The notes: a model not told the origin generated them from the sequence alone. A stretch of 64,000 nucleotides of DNA from Nocardioides marmorisolisilvae (GCF_003725775.1 NZ_RJSG01000002.1:1268400-1332399), one strand, 5' to 3'. Positions 48,880-60,042 are shown, counted from the first letter of the stretch. Numbers and translations are program-made.

Positions 48880-49394
48880 CGACCGCGACCGACGTGGAAG
48901 GCGCTGATCCGCGCCCCACCGACATCGAGGTCCGACCACGCGCACGGCACGTCGAGCACAGCCATCGCCGAGGTCGGGTACCCGGCACTGACCCGGGCGA
49001 ACAGCTCGGCATCTGCTCCGCCGTCGTCGAGCAGGTGCACCAGGTAGGCCATCGTCGGGTTGTGCCCGATCAGCAGCACGGTTTCGGCATCCTCGGGCGC
49101 GGCGTTGATGATCTCCAGCGCACCGTCGGTGCCAGCGCCGTACAGGCTCCGGTCGAAGACCGGCTCCAGCTCGAGCTCGGCTCCCGCCGAGAAGGAGGCC
49201 CAGGTCCCGCGCGTCCGCGCGGCCGAGGAGACCACCGCGTAGTCGGGGCGCAGTCCGGCCTCACGTGCCCAGTCGCCCGCGTCCTCGGCGTCGCGGTGAC
49301 CCTTGTCGGTCAGCACGCGCTCGTGGTCGCTCGACGCGAACGGCTCCGCCTTCGCGTGCCGCAGGATGATGAGCTGGCGTGCTGGTTGCGTCAC
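48870..49394 (-). CDS. SixA-type phosphohistidine phosphatase
   Basis: A 174-residue histidine phosphatase. The RHG-type motif is LIILRHAKAEPFA, with second-histidine region LIGHNPTMAYLVHLL and SSAARTRGTW. This short form matches SixA, which removes phosphate from histidine in phosphotransfer proteins; another substrate is possible. The GTG overlaps the stop of the MFS gene (GTGA). The end (GRGRAG) and stop codon come from the dispersed repeat. Confidence 0.85.
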   Translation of the reverse strand: MTQPARQLIILRHAKAEPFASSDHERVLTDKGHRDAEDAGDWAREAGLRPDYAVVSSAARTRGTWASFSAGAELELEPVFDRSLYGAGTDGALEIINAAPEDAETVLLIGHNPTMAYLVHLLDDGGADAELFARVSAGYPTSAMAVLDVPCAWSDLDVGGARISAFHVGRGRAG

Positions 49395-50794
49395 GGCTCC
49401 AGTGTCTCAGCAGTTGCCCGCAGCCCGTACCAGGAAACCAGACCTCCGCCGATCAGCAGTGCGGCGCACAGCCACTGTCCGTGCCGGAACCCGGCGGTCA
49501 GCACCGAGGCCCGTTGGTAGTCCTCCCCGGACAGCCCCACCACCGCCGGCAGCGCGGCGACAGCGAGCAGCGAACCCGCGCGGGCGACCGCGTTGTTGAT
49601 CCCGGACGCCACCCCGGCGTGCCGGTCGGGAGCAGCGGCGAGGACCGCCGTGGTCAGGGGCGAGACCAGCGTCGTCAACCCGACCGCGAACAGCACCATC
49701 CCGGGGAAGACGTCGACCAGGTAGATGGCGTCGCGGCCGATGAACGAGAGCAGCAGCACGCCGGCCGCGCAGAACATCGGGCCGATGCTCATCGGGAACC
49801 GCGGTCCGGTGCGGGCGGCGAGGACGGCAGCCCGCGAGGAGAAGGTCAGCATCACGATCGTGATCGGCAGCGTCGCCAGACCGGCCTGCAGCGCCGAGTA
49901 GCCCGAGGTGACCTGGAGCTGGAGGACCAGGAGGAACAGGACAGCTCCGAGAGCGCCGTAGACGAGGAAGGTCATCAGGTTCGCTGCAGTGAAGACCCTG
50001 GAGGCGAAAAGCTCGACCGGCGCCATCGCACCCGGTCGCCGTTCGGCCAGCACGAAGGCGGTCCCGGCCAGCAGCGCCACCAGCGTTCCGACGGCGATCA
50101 GCCACCCGGGCAGGTCGCGCCAGGAGGTCAGCAGGTAGGTGATCAGCCCCAGGGATGCCGTGCCGAGCACGGCTCCCACGATGTCGAACGGCGCCCGCTC
50201 GTCCTCGTCGCGCGACTCCGGGACGTGGCGGCTGAGGACGATCACTGCGATGCAGAGCGGGATGTTGATCGCGAAGATCCAGCGCCAGCCGGCGTGCTCG
50301 ACCAGGAAGCCACCCACGAACGGCCCGATCGCGGCGGCCACGCCGGTCACCCCGGCCCAGCGCCCGATCGCCGCCGGACGGTCCTCGTGGCGGAAGCTCG
50401 CCTGGATCAGGGCCAGCGCTCCGGGCGTCAGCAATGCACCGGCGATCCCCTGGAGCACCCGGAAGCCGATGAGCTGTTCAGGGGTCTGTGCGAACGCGCA
50501 CATGATGCTCGCAACCCCGAAGGCCCCGACCCCGACCAGGTAGACCCGCTTGCGGCCGTGGCGGTCGCCCAGCGAGCTGCCGACCAGGATCAACGAGGCC
50601 AGGGCCAACAGGTAGCCGTTGAGCACCCACTGCACCTGGGACAGGCCGGCGCCGAGGTCGTCCCCGATGGTCCGGACGGCGATGTTGACGACCGTTCCGT
50701 CCAGCAGCGCGATCCCGGAGCCGATGATCACCGTCGCCAGGGTCCAGCGCCCACGAGCCGAGTTCACGTCGAGCAGGTCGGCCTCATCGGTCAC
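49391..50794 (-). CDS. MFS transporter, DHA2 (14-helix) drug-efflux type
   Basis: A 467-residue membrane protein with about 14 helices. Motif A of the family is GSSLGDRHGRKRVYL and motif C-like GIALLDGTVVNIAV lies in helix 1; the pattern fits EmrB/QacA-like proton-driven exporters. The substrate is unknown. TACCGT lies six bases before the GTG. The gene is translated just ahead of sixA. Confidence 0.88.
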   Translation of the reverse strand: MTDEADLLDVNSARGRWTLATVIIGSGIALLDGTVVNIAVRTIGDDLGAGLSQVQWVLNGYLLALASLILVGSSLGDRHGRKRVYLVGVGAFGVASIMCAFAQTPEQLIGFRVLQGIAGALLTPGALALIQASFRHEDRPAAIGRWAGVTGVAAAIGPFVGGFLVEHAGWRWIFAINIPLCIAVIVLSRHVPESRDEDERAPFDIVGAVLGTASLGLITYLLTSWRDLPGWLIAVGTLVALLAGTAFVLAERRPGAMAPVELFASRVFTAANLMTFLVYGALGAVLFLLVLQLQVTSGYSALQAGLATLPITIVMLTFSSRAAVLAARTGPRFPMSIGPMFCAAGVLLLSFIGRDAIYLVDVFPGMVLFAVGLTTLVSPLTTAVLAAAPDRHAGVASGINNAVARAGSLLAVAALPAVVGLSGEDYQRASVLTAGFRHGQWLCAALLIGGGLVSWYGLRATAETLEP

Positions 50795-50800
50795 CTCTGC

Positions 50801-50806
50801 ACGGTA
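50801..50806 (-). promoter_or_regulatory. -10 box TACCGT of the MFS-sixA operon (leaderless)
   Basis: Six bases before the GTG. Confidence 0.55.
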
Positions 50807-50818
50807 CAGGGACGGAGC

Positions 50819-51609
50819 TCAGGCGCCCATGGCGTGGTAGCCGCCGTCGACGTGAACGATCTCACCCGTGGTGGCCGGGAAGAAGTCCGAGAGCAGCGCG
50901 ACCACGGCCTTGGCGGTCGGGTCCAGGTCCACGTTGTCCCAGCCGAGGGGCGCGCGGGTCCCCCAGCCGGCCTCGATGTCCTCGAAGCCCGGGATCGCCT
51001 TGGCAGCCAGCGTCTTCAGCGGTCCGGCGCTGACCAGGTTGACCCGGATCCCGTCGGCGCCGAGATCGCGCGCCAGGTAGCGCGACGTCGACTCGAGCCC
51101 GGCCTTGGCCACGCCCATCCAGTCGTACGCCGGCCAGGCGACCGAGGCGTCGAAGGTCATCCCGACGATCGAGCCGCCCCGGCCCATCAACGGCAGGCAC
51201 GCCTCGGACAGCGACGCCAGCGAGTACGCCGAGACCTGCACCGCCTGGGCCACGTCCGGCCACGGTCCACCGAGGAACTTGCCACCCAGCAACGTCTCCG
51301 GGTTGCCGTAGGCGATCGAGTGCACCACGCCGTCCAGCCCGTCGACGTGCTCGCGCACCAGGCTCGGCAGTCGGTCGAGGTGCTCGGGGTCGGTCACGTC
51401 CAGCTCGAGGACCGGAGCCTCGGCCGGGAGACGACCGGCGATGCGCTTGGTGATGTTCAGTGCCCGGCCGAAGTTGGAGATCAGCACGGTCGCGCCCTGC
51501 TCCTGCGCGACCTTGGCCACCGCGAAGCCGATCGAGGTGTCCATCGTGACCCCGGCCACGAGGATGCGCTTGCCTGCCAAGATCTGGCTGGTTGAGCCTG
51601 TCGAAACCA

Positions 51610-51610
<1 letters not shown>
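50819..51610 (-). CDS. fabI: Enoyl-ACP reductase FabI/InhA type
   Basis: A 263-residue NADH-dependent reductase for the last step of fatty-acid elongation. It shows LAGKRILVAGVTMDTSIGF, the SIAYGNPE segment, and the catalytic Tyr/Lys as YDWMGVAK. The first residues, VSTGSTS, come from the dispersed repeat and replace the usual short start. The ATG shares a base with the fabG stop (TGATG); a TTG ten codons in could be the original start. It is the target class of isoniazid-like and triclosan inhibitors. Confidence 0.93.
51587..51608 (-). repeat. Dispersed repeat copy 3
   Basis: A 22-base match to copies 1 and 2 on the minus strand, beginning at the third base of the fabI start codon. It encodes VSTGSTS at the N-terminus, the same peptide that copy 1 gives at the nuclease C-terminus. 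Confidence 0.85.
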
Positions 51611-52341
<731 letters not shown>

Positions 52342-52423
52342 CTACCTCCAAACGAAAGTTGCCGCAGGCACGCAACGCACAAGCATCGCGCGAAAGGCTT
52401 GGATAAACCCTACAAAAGCAGGG

Positions 52424-52636
52424 TCAGTCGTCCTCGAGGCGGAAGCCGACCTTGATGCCCACCTGGAAGTGCTCGACGGCACCGTCCTTGACCTGGCCGC
52501 GCACCTGGGTGATCTCGAACCAGTCGACGTGGCGCAGCGTCTTGGACGCGCGCTCGATGCCGTTGCGGACGGCCTGGTCGATCCCCTCGGGAGAGGTTCC
52601 GACGATCTCGGTGACTCGGTAGGTGCGATTCGACAT
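52424..52636 (-). CDS. Dodecin
   Basis: A 70-residue flavin-binding storage protein that assembles as a 12-mer. The sequence YRVTEIVGTSPEGIDQAVRNGIERA...LRHVDWFEITQVRGQV...HFQVGIKVGFRLED is the dodecin fold, with the tryptophan that stacks on flavin. I start at MSNRTYRV; a longer reading upstream is open but untypical. A CATCCT box lies six bases before the ATG. Confidence 0.94.
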   Translation of the reverse strand: MSNRTYRVTEIVGTSPEGIDQAVRNGIERASKTLRHVDWFEITQVRGQVKDGAVEHFQVGIKVGFRLEDD

Positions 52637-52642
52637 GGGCCA

Positions 52643-52648
52643 AGGATG
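52643..52648 (-). promoter_or_regulatory. -10-like box CATCCT of dodecin
   Basis: Six bases before the ATG; first base off consensus. Confidence 0.35.
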
Positions 52649-52677
52649 CCACGCATGGGAGCCGACCGGCACCGACG

Positions 52678-52683
52678 TACGAT
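52678..52683 (+). promoter_or_regulatory. -10 box TACGAT of the DUF3099 gene (leaderless)
   Basis: Six bases before the ATG, divergent from dodecin. Confidence 0.5.
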
Positions 52684-52689
52684 CGAGGG

Positions 52690-53001
52690 ATGCGGTCGCG
52701 GAAGAAGGATGCGGATCAGGACGTCGTCCGGATCACCGACGCGCCCGTCAACCTCTCCGAGGACGTGGCCGAGCGCCAGCGCCGGTACCTGCTCTCGATG
52801 GCCGTCCGCACGGTCTGCTTCGTCGGAGCCGTCGTGAGCTACACCAACGGGTTGCACTGGCTCGCCTGGTTGCTGATCATCGCCTCGTTCGCGCTGCCGT
52901 TCGTCGCCGTGGTGGTCGCGAACGCCGCCTCGCCCCGGCTGCCCGAGGATGTCGACGGCCCCGGTTTCGACCCTGACCAGCACTACAAGGAGCTCGAATG
53001 A
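52690..53001 (+). CDS. DUF3099 membrane protein
   Basis: A 103-residue actinobacterial protein. VVRITDAPVNLSEDVAERQRRYLLSMAVRTVCFV is the DUF3099 signature, followed by two membrane helices (about 37-55 and 60-80) and an acidic tail. Unknown function. TACGAT lies six bases before the ATG. It overlaps the next small gene by four bases (ATGA). Confidence 0.88.
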   Translation: MRSRKKDADQDVVRITDAPVNLSEDVAERQRRYLLSMAVRTVCFVGAVVSYTNGLHWLAWLLIIASFALPFVAVVVANAASPRLPEDVDGPGFDPDQHYKELE

Positions 53002-53201
53002 GCGTCGACCTCGAGCAGCCGATCTGCTCGGCCAAGGGCTGCACGTCGCCCGCGCAGTGGGACCTGCTCTGGAACAACCCGAAGCTGCACACCCCCGACC
53101 GCCGCAAGACCTGGCTCGCGTGCGAGGACCACAAGGCCTCGCTGTCGGACTTCCTCGGTGCGCGCGGCTTCCTGAAGGACGTCGAGCCCCACCGGGGCTG
53201 A
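52998..53201 (+). CDS. Small cysteine-containing protein paired with DUF3099
   Basis: A 67-residue protein with CSAKGC near the N-terminus and ACEDH later, which may form a zinc site of three cysteines and a histidine. Tryptophans and a basic RRK segment are conserved-looking. It is known mainly as a hypothetical protein next to DUF3099 in actinobacteria. The ATG overlaps the DUF3099 stop, so the two are co-translated. Confidence 0.72.
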   Translation: MSVDLEQPICSAKGCTSPAQWDLLWNNPKLHTPDRRKTWLACEDHKASLSDFLGARGFLKDVEPHRG

Positions 53202-53204
53202 GAT

Positions 53205-54203
53205 CTATCCGCCGATCGCGGACATCGGTCGGTCGGGCTGCAGGAACGTCGGGTCGTCGATCCCGTGGCCGGCCCGCTTGCCCCGCATCGCCGTGACCCA
53301 GCGCTCGGCGAGCTCCTCGTCGCTGGCCCCCTCGCGCAACGGCGTGCGCAGGTCCGACTCGGTGCGCGCGAACAGGCAGTCGCGGACCTGACCGTCGGCG
53401 GTCAGCCGGACCCGGTCGCAGTCGCCGCAGAACGGACGGGTGACCGAGGCGATCACCCCCACCGTCGCCGGTCCGCCGTCCACGAGGAACTCCTCGGCCG
53501 GAGCACTACCGCGCGGCTCCCCGGTTGCCGTGAGCACGAACTCCCGCTCCAGGGACTCCAGGATCTCCTCGGCGGTGACCATCGCGTCCCGGTGCCAGTC
53601 GTGCTGGGCGTCCAGGGGCATCTGCTCGATGAAGCGCAGCTGGTAGCCGCGCTCCAGGCACCAGGCCAGCAGCTCGGGCGCCTGGTCGTCGTTGATGCCG
53701 CGGAGCAGTACGGCGTTGATCTTGATCGGGGCGAGCCCGGCGGCGGCAGCTGCCTCGACGCCGGCGATCACGTCGTGCAACCGGTCGCGGCGGGTGATGG
53801 TGGCGAAGTCAGCCGGACGCAGGGTGTCCAGGCTGACGTTGACCCGGTCCAGGCCCGCGTCGCGCAACGCCGGTGCGACCCGTTCGAGTCCGAGCGCGTT
53901 GGTGGTCAGCGAGACGTCCGGGGACGGCACCAGGTCCTTGGTACGCCGGACGATGTCGGCCAGACCGCGCCGCAGCAGCGGCTCTCCGCCGGTGAACCGG
54001 ACCTCGCGGATGCCGAGCCGCTCGACCCCGACGGTGATCAGCCGGACCACCTCGTCGTCGGTCAGGGTGTCCTCGTGGGGCATCCAGTCCAGGCCGTCGG
54101 CGGGCATGCAGTAGCTGCAGCGCAAGTTGCACCGGTCGGTCAACGAGACGCGCAGGTCCGTCGCCACCCGTCCGTGGGTGTCCGCGAGTCGTAGCGCTGT
54201 CAT
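53205..54203 (-). CDS. moaA: GTP 3',8-cyclase MoaA
   Basis: A 332-residue radical-SAM enzyme for the first step of molybdenum-cofactor synthesis. The N-terminal cluster motif is CNLRCSYC, followed by RFTGGEPLLRRG. The C-terminal second cluster uses FCGDCDRVRLTADGQVRDCLF. It ends in the double glycine MSAIGG needed for activity. TAGGAT lies six bases before the ATG. Other moa genes are outside the window. Confidence 0.96.
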   Translation of the reverse strand: MTALRLADTHGRVATDLRVSLTDRCNLRCSYCMPADGLDWMPHEDTLTDDEVVRLITVGVERLGIREVRFTGGEPLLRRGLADIVRRTKDLVPSPDVSLTTNALGLERVAPALRDAGLDRVNVSLDTLRPADFATITRRDRLHDVIAGVEAAAAAGLAPIKINAVLLRGINDDQAPELLAWCLERGYQLRFIEQMPLDAQHDWHRDAMVTAEEILESLEREFVLTATGEPRGSAPAEEFLVDGGPATVGVIASVTRPFCGDCDRVRLTADGQVRDCLFARTESDLRTPLREGASDEELAERWVTAMRGKRAGHGIDDPTFLQPDRPMSAIGG

Positions 54204-54209
54204 CGCTCC

Positions 54210-54215
54210 ATCCTA
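54210..54215 (-). promoter_or_regulatory. -10 box TAGGAT of moaA (leaderless)
   Basis: Six bases before the ATG. Confidence 0.55.
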
Positions 54216-54222
54216 GGGCGGC

Positions 54223-54228
54223 TACCCT
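54223..54228 (+). promoter_or_regulatory. -10 box TACCCT of the SURF1 gene (leaderless)
   Basis: Seven bases before the GTG at 54236; the moaA box on the other strand is only eight bases away, so the two start sites are back-to-back. Confidence 0.5.
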
Positions 54229-54235
54229 CGTGCCA

Positions 54236-55021
54236 GTGAGGTTCCTGTTCTCCCGCCGCTGGGTGCTCTTCGCCCTGACCGTCGGTCTCATGGCGTGGGG
54301 TGCGACGCTCCTGGGCCAGTGGCAGTTCCACCGCCTGGACGAGCGCAAGTCCGAGAACAGCCTGCTGAAGCGCAACCTCGACCAGCCTCCGGTTCCGCTG
54401 ACCGACCTGCTCACCGTCGGCAAGGCCCCCAGCTCCGACGACGAGTGGCGCAAGGTCATCGTGCACGGCACCTGGGACGACGCCCACACCATCGTGCTCA
54501 AGTACCAGACCCGCGACGGCGGACCAGGCGTGGACATCGTCACGCCGCTGGTGACCGCGGACGGTCCCGCGGTCCTGGTCGACCGCGGCTGGATGAAGAC
54601 CGAGAACAGCGGCGCCGAGCGTCCGAAGCTGCCCGCGGTCACGCCGGGCGACGTCACGGTCATCGGCTGGATCCGCAAGGACGGCTCCGGCCGGGCCAGC
54701 CAGGTCAACGACCTCGCGACCCGGGCCATCTCGTCGCAGACCGCCGCCAAGGTCGTGCCGTACCCGCTGTTCGGTGGCTTCCTCGACGTCGAGACCGAGA
54801 GCCCGAGCCCGGCCACGGCGTTGGGTGCGACCGAGCTCCCCGACGACACCAGCGAAGGTCCGCACTTCTTCTACGGGCTGCAGTGGTGGTTCTTCGGCTT
54901 CCTGGCGGTGTTCGGGTTCGGCTACCTGGCTTACGACGAGTGGCGACGGGCCCAGGAGGACTCAGAGCGCGCGCAGCATGCCACCGTCGACGGGGAGCAT
55001 GACCCCGGTGACGAAGGATGA
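54236..55021 (+). CDS. SURF1-family cytochrome-oxidase assembly protein
   Basis: About 261 residues: an N-terminal membrane helix (WVLFALTVGLMAWGATLLGQWQFHRL), a periplasmic domain (VDRGWMKT, PGDVTVIGWIRKDG) and a C-terminal helix (FYGLQWWFFGFLAVFGFGYLAYDEW). SURF1 helps insert haem into cytochrome c oxidase subunit I. I choose the GTG at 54236 because TACCCT is seven bases before it; a GTG at 54230 is possible. The acidic tail overlaps the convergent SDR gene by 60 bases. Confidence 0.88.
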   Translation: MRFLFSRRWVLFALTVGLMAWGATLLGQWQFHRLDERKSENSLLKRNLDQPPVPLTDLLTVGKAPSSDDEWRKVIVHGTWDDAHTIVLKYQTRDGGPGVDIVTPLVTADGPAVLVDRGWMKTENSGAERPKLPAVTPGDVTVIGWIRKDGSGRASQVNDLATRAISSQTAAKVVPYPLFGGFLDVETESPSPATALGATELPDDTSEGPHFFYGLQWWFFGFLAVFGFGYLAYDEWRRAQEDSERAQHATVDGEHDPGDEG

Positions 55022-55729
55022 CCGCTCGCTGAGCAGGAACGCCGCGGCCTGGCCGAACTCGGCCGGCTCGCCGTAGCGACTCAGCGGGATCCCCGCCACG
55101 GCCGCGTCCTTGGCCGCAGCCGCATCGCCGGTGGCGGCGTCCAGCTCGGCCACGCGATCGGTACCGATCCGACCGGGCAGCAGTCCGTTGACCCGGATGC
55201 CGCGCGGTCCGAGCTCGTCGGCCAGGGTCTTGGCCACCATCGCCAGACCGGGACGCAGTCCGTTCGAGACCGCGAGGTTCGCCAGCGGCGCACGCACCGA
55301 GCTGGAGAGCACGAACGCGATCGACCCGTGGCCTTCGATGGCGTCGGCCACGGCCCGCGCGATGCGCACCGAGCCGACGAAGACCGAGTCGAAGGCGCTG
55401 CGCCAGGTCTCGTCCTCGGTGCCCATCACCGTGCCGGTGGGCGGACCGCCGACCGAGATCAACGCTCCGTCGAGCCGGCCGAACCCCTCCACAGCCGCTG
55501 CGACCAGCCGAGCCGCCGATTCCGGGTCACCGTTGTCGGCAACGATCCCAACCGCTTTCCCACCCAGCGAGGCGACGGCTGCGTCGACCCGTGCGGAGGA
55601 TCGCCCGCTGACGACGACGCGAGCTCCGTCAGCAACCAGCTGCTCGGCGGTGGCGAGTCCCAGGCCTCCGGTGCCCCCGGTGACCAGGAAGACCTTGCCC
55701 TCGACGCCTGTGCTTGTTCTCGGGCTCAT
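54962..55729 (-). CDS. SDR-family protein lacking the canonical Tyr-Lys dyad
   Basis: A 255-residue Rossmann protein with VFLVTGGTGGLGLATAEQL and ISVGGPPTG, but at the expected YxxxK position it reads SSSVRAPLANLAVSNGLRPG. This matches a known side branch of the SDR family in which Ser, Asn and Arg replace the Tyr/Lys. The end (FVTGVMLPVDGGML) is normal. Reaction unknown. It starts one base after the ABC exporter stop, and a shorter ATG choice is used because the upstream extension lies inside that gene. Confidence 0.82.
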   Translation of the reverse strand: MSPRTSTGVEGKVFLVTGGTGGLGLATAEQLVADGARVVVSGRSSARVDAAVASLGGKAVGIVADNGDPESAARLVAAAVEGFGRLDGALISVGGPPTGTVMGTEDETWRSAFDSVFVGSVRIARAVADAIEGHGSIAFVLSSSVRAPLANLAVSNGLRPGLAMVAKTLADELGPRGIRVNGLLPGRIGTDRVAELDAATGDAAAAKDAAVAGIPLSRYGEPAEFGQAAAFLLSERSSFVTGVMLPVDGGMLRAL

Positions 55730-55730
55730 C

Positions 55731-57599
55731 TCACACCGCCTGCGCGAACTGGGTGGCGTAGAGCACGGCATAGGTGCCGCCCTGCGCGAGGAGTGCCTCG
55801 TGGCTGCCCTGCTGGGTGATCCGGCCGTCCTCGACGACAAGGATCACGTCGGCGTTGAGGATCGTGGAGAGTCGGTGCGCGATCACCAGCGACGTCCGGC
55901 CCTCGAGAGCCTTGTCGAGCGCGTGCTGCACCGCCTGCTCCGACTCCGAGTCCAGGTGGGCGGTGGCCTCGTCGAGCACGACCACCGGCGGAGCCTTGAG
56001 CAGCAGCCGGGCGATCGCCAGCCGCTGGCGCTCGCCTCCGGAGAGCCGGTACCCGCGGTCCCCGACCACCGTGTCCAGGCCGTCCGGGAGGGACCGGACC
56101 AGCACGCCGATCTGGGCGGCGTCGAGGGCCGTCCAGATCTCCTCGTCGGTGACGGCCGGCCGGGCGTAGCGCAGGTTCTCCCGGATGGTGTCGTGGAACA
56201 TGTGCGCGTCCTGGGTGACGTAGCCGACGGCGTCCTCCAGCGACTGCAGGGTCAGGTCCCGTACGTCGTACCCGCCGACCTTCACGGTGCCGGACGTCGC
56301 GTCGTAGAGCCGGGCCACCAGGTGGGTGATGGTGGTCTTTCCGGCACCCGACGGACCGACCAGGGCCACCATCTGGCCCGGCTCGGCGGTGAAGGTGACG
56401 CCGTGCAGGACCTGGACGTGGTCGCGGCTCTCGGCGCGCGCCACGGTCTCCAGGCTGGCCAGCGAGACCTCGTCGGCGCGCGGGTAGGTGAAGTCGACGT
56501 CGTCGAACTCCAGGCGCGAGGACCCCGCGGGCAGCACGACGGCGTCCGGCTTCTCCTGGACCGTCGACGGCAGATCGAGCACCTCGAAGACCCGGTCGAA
56601 GCTGACCAGCGCGGTCATCACGTCGACGCGGACGTTGGAGAGCCCCTGGAGCGGTCCGAGCAGCCGCAGCAGCAGCGTCGCGAGTGCGGTGAGGGTGCCG
56701 ATCGTCAGCGTCGAGTCGATCACCAGGTGCCCGCCGATCCCCCACACCAACGCCGTGGCCAGCGCCGGGATCAGCATCATCGTGGCAGCGAACACCCGGG
56801 TCACCAGCGCGATCCGCACGCCGAGGTCGCGGACGACGCCGGCCCTCTCGGCGTACCGGGTGTCCTCGTCCTCGCGGCGACCGAAGAGCTTGAGCAGCAG
56901 GGCTCCGCCGACGTTGAAGCGCTCGGTCATCAGGTTGCCGAGGTCGGCGTTGCCGTTCATCTGCTGGCGGGTCAGCCCGGACAGCTGGCGACCGACCCAG
57001 CGCGAGGCGATCAGCAGCAGCGGGAACAGCGCCAGGCAGGCCAGGGTGATCTGCCAGGACAGGGCCACCATGGCCACCCCCACGACCAGCACCGAGATCG
57101 TGTTGGCGACGGTGCTCGACAGCGTCGAGGTGAAGGCGCGCTGGGCGCCGATGACGTCGTTGTTGAGGCGCGAAACCAGTGCTCCGGTCTGGGTCCGGGT
57201 GAAGAACGCCAACGACATCCGCTGCACGTGGCCGAAGACCTGGGTGCGGAGGTCGAAGATCAGGTTCTCCCCGATCCGCGAGGACAGGTAGCCGGACGCG
57301 ACCCCGAGCACGGCGTCGAACAGGGCCACGCCGACCATCGCCAGCGCGACCCAGGTGACGACGCTGCCGTCGCGGGCGACGATGCCGTCGTCGAGCAGGT
57401 GCTTGACCAGGAGCGGGGTGACCACGACGAGCGCCGCGTCGAGGACGACGAAGAACAGGAACGCGAGGATGAGCCGGCGGTGCGGCGTGGAGAAGCCGAC
57501 GACGCGGCGCAACGTCCGCCGCGTCAGCTTCTGGTCGACGACGGACGGGTCCGCGCGCATCGCACGCATCGCCGCCATCATCGGGCTCATCGCACTCAT
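55731..57599 (-). CDS. ABC exporter (membrane and ATPase domains fused)
   Basis: A 622-residue half-exporter. Six membrane helices lie in about residues 40-320 and the ATPase in 365-610, with Walker A VGPSGAGKTT, signature LSGGERQRLAIARLLL and Walker B VVVLDEATAHLD. Homodimers of this MsbA/multidrug type pump lipids or drugs; the substrate is not clear. The start is one of several ATGs, here 57599. It ends one base before the atypical SDR gene and follows the crotonase gene by 10 bases. Confidence 0.9.
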   Translation of the reverse strand: MSAMSPMMAAMRAMRADPSVVDQKLTRRTLRRVVGFSTPHRRLILAFLFFVVLDAALVVVTPLLVKHLLDDGIVARDGSVVTWVALAMVGVALFDAVLGVASGYLSSRIGENLIFDLRTQVFGHVQRMSLAFFTRTQTGALVSRLNNDVIGAQRAFTSTLSSTVANTISVLVVGVAMVALSWQITLACLALFPLLLIASRWVGRQLSGLTRQQMNGNADLGNLMTERFNVGGALLLKLFGRREDEDTRYAERAGVVRDLGVRIALVTRVFAATMMLIPALATALVWGIGGHLVIDSTLTIGTLTALATLLLRLLGPLQGLSNVRVDVMTALVSFDRVFEVLDLPSTVQEKPDAVVLPAGSSRLEFDDVDFTYPRADEVSLASLETVARAESRDHVQVLHGVTFTAEPGQMVALVGPSGAGKTTITHLVARLYDATSGTVKVGGYDVRDLTLQSLEDAVGYVTQDAHMFHDTIRENLRYARPAVTDEEIWTALDAAQIGVLVRSLPDGLDTVVGDRGYRLSGGERQRLAIARLLLKAPPVVVLDEATAHLDSESEQAVQHALDKALEGRTSLVIAHRLSTILNADVILVVEDGRITQQGSHEALLAQGGTYAVLYATQFAQAV

Positions 57600-57609
57600 C
57601 GGGACACCA

Positions 57610-58392
57610 CTAGTTGCCGCTGGCGATCTCGCGGAAGCGGTCGAACTGGACGGCCCGTTCCCAGGCGCGCTGCTCGTCGAAGGTGCGCTCGGTCGCCCCG
57701 AGCAGCACCCGCTTGGTGCCGCGCACGGCTCCGGCCGGGTGCGTGGTCATGGCGGTGACCGTCTCGGCGACGGCGGCGTCCAGCCCGGCCTCGGGCACGA
57801 CCCGGTTGACCAGGCCCATCGCGAACGCCTCGGTCGCGTCCACGTTGCGTGCCGACGCGGTCAGCTCCAGCGCCCGCGAGTAGCCCACGCACTCGACCAG
57901 GTGCTTGGTGCCGGTGACGTCCGGGATGATCCCGAGGGCCGGCTCCCGCATGCTGAACTGGGCGCCGTCGGTCGCGATCCGCAGGTCGCAGGCCAGGGCG
58001 AGCTGGAACCCGCCGCCGACCGCGTAGCCCTGGACCGCGGCGATGCTGATGAACCGAGGGTCGCGCAACCAGAGGAACCCCTCCTGGAAGGTCGCGATCG
58101 TCTGGTCGAAGTCCTCCTGGGCCATCCCGAACAGGTCGGCGACCGGGGCCTCTCCCTCGATGCCGCCGCCCATCAGGACCCGCTTGTCGAGCCCGGCGCA
58201 GAACGACTCCCCGGCACCGCGGACGACGACCACACGGACGTCCTCGCCGATCGAGGCGCCGATGGCGGCGAAGGCTGCCCAGGTCGAGGGCCGCATCGCG
58301 TTGCGAATCTCCGGACGGTTCATCGTGACGGTGAGAACGGCGCCGTCCTGGGCGACGACGACGCCGCCCTGCTCGAGGAGTGCTTGATCCAT
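57610..58392 (-). CDS. Enoyl-CoA hydratase/isomerase (crotonase family)
   Basis: A 260-residue crotonase-fold protein. Oxyanion-hole segments are ESFCAGLDKRVLMGGG and AVQGYAVGGGFQLALACD; the second is followed by EPALGIIPDVTGTKHL. One of the two hydratase glutamates (normally in the ALGxxE segment) is not obvious, so isomerase or other crotonase chemistry is possible. TAGGCT lies six bases before the ATG. Confidence 0.85.
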   Translation of the reverse strand: MDQALLEQGGVVVAQDGAVLTVTMNRPEIRNAMRPSTWAAFAAIGASIGEDVRVVVVRGAGESFCAGLDKRVLMGGGIEGEAPVADLFGMAQEDFDQTIATFQEGFLWLRDPRFISIAAVQGYAVGGGFQLALACDLRIATDGAQFSMREPALGIIPDVTGTKHLVECVGYSRALELTASARNVDATEAFAMGLVNRVVPEAGLDAAVAETVTAMTTHPAGAVRGTKRVLLGATERTFDEQRAWERAVQFDRFREIASGN

Positions 58393-58398
58393 GCCTGA

Positions 58399-58404
58399 AG
58401 CCTA
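58399..58404 (-). promoter_or_regulatory. -10 box TAGGCT of the crotonase gene (leaderless)
   Basis: Six bases before the ATG; would drive the crotonase-ABC exporter-SDR operon. Confidence 0.55.
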
Positions 58405-58429
58405 TTTCAGGGCCCTGACAGCCATCCGG

Positions 58430-60028
<1,599 letters not shown>

Positions 60029-60036
60029 GGGAGCAC

Positions 60037-60042
60037 TAGTGT
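60037..60042 (+). promoter_or_regulatory. -10 box TAGTGT of the zinc metallopeptidase (leaderless)
   Basis: Six bases before the ATG. It overlaps a TACACT on the minus strand (60038-60043) that could serve the ABC-F gene. Confidence 0.5.
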
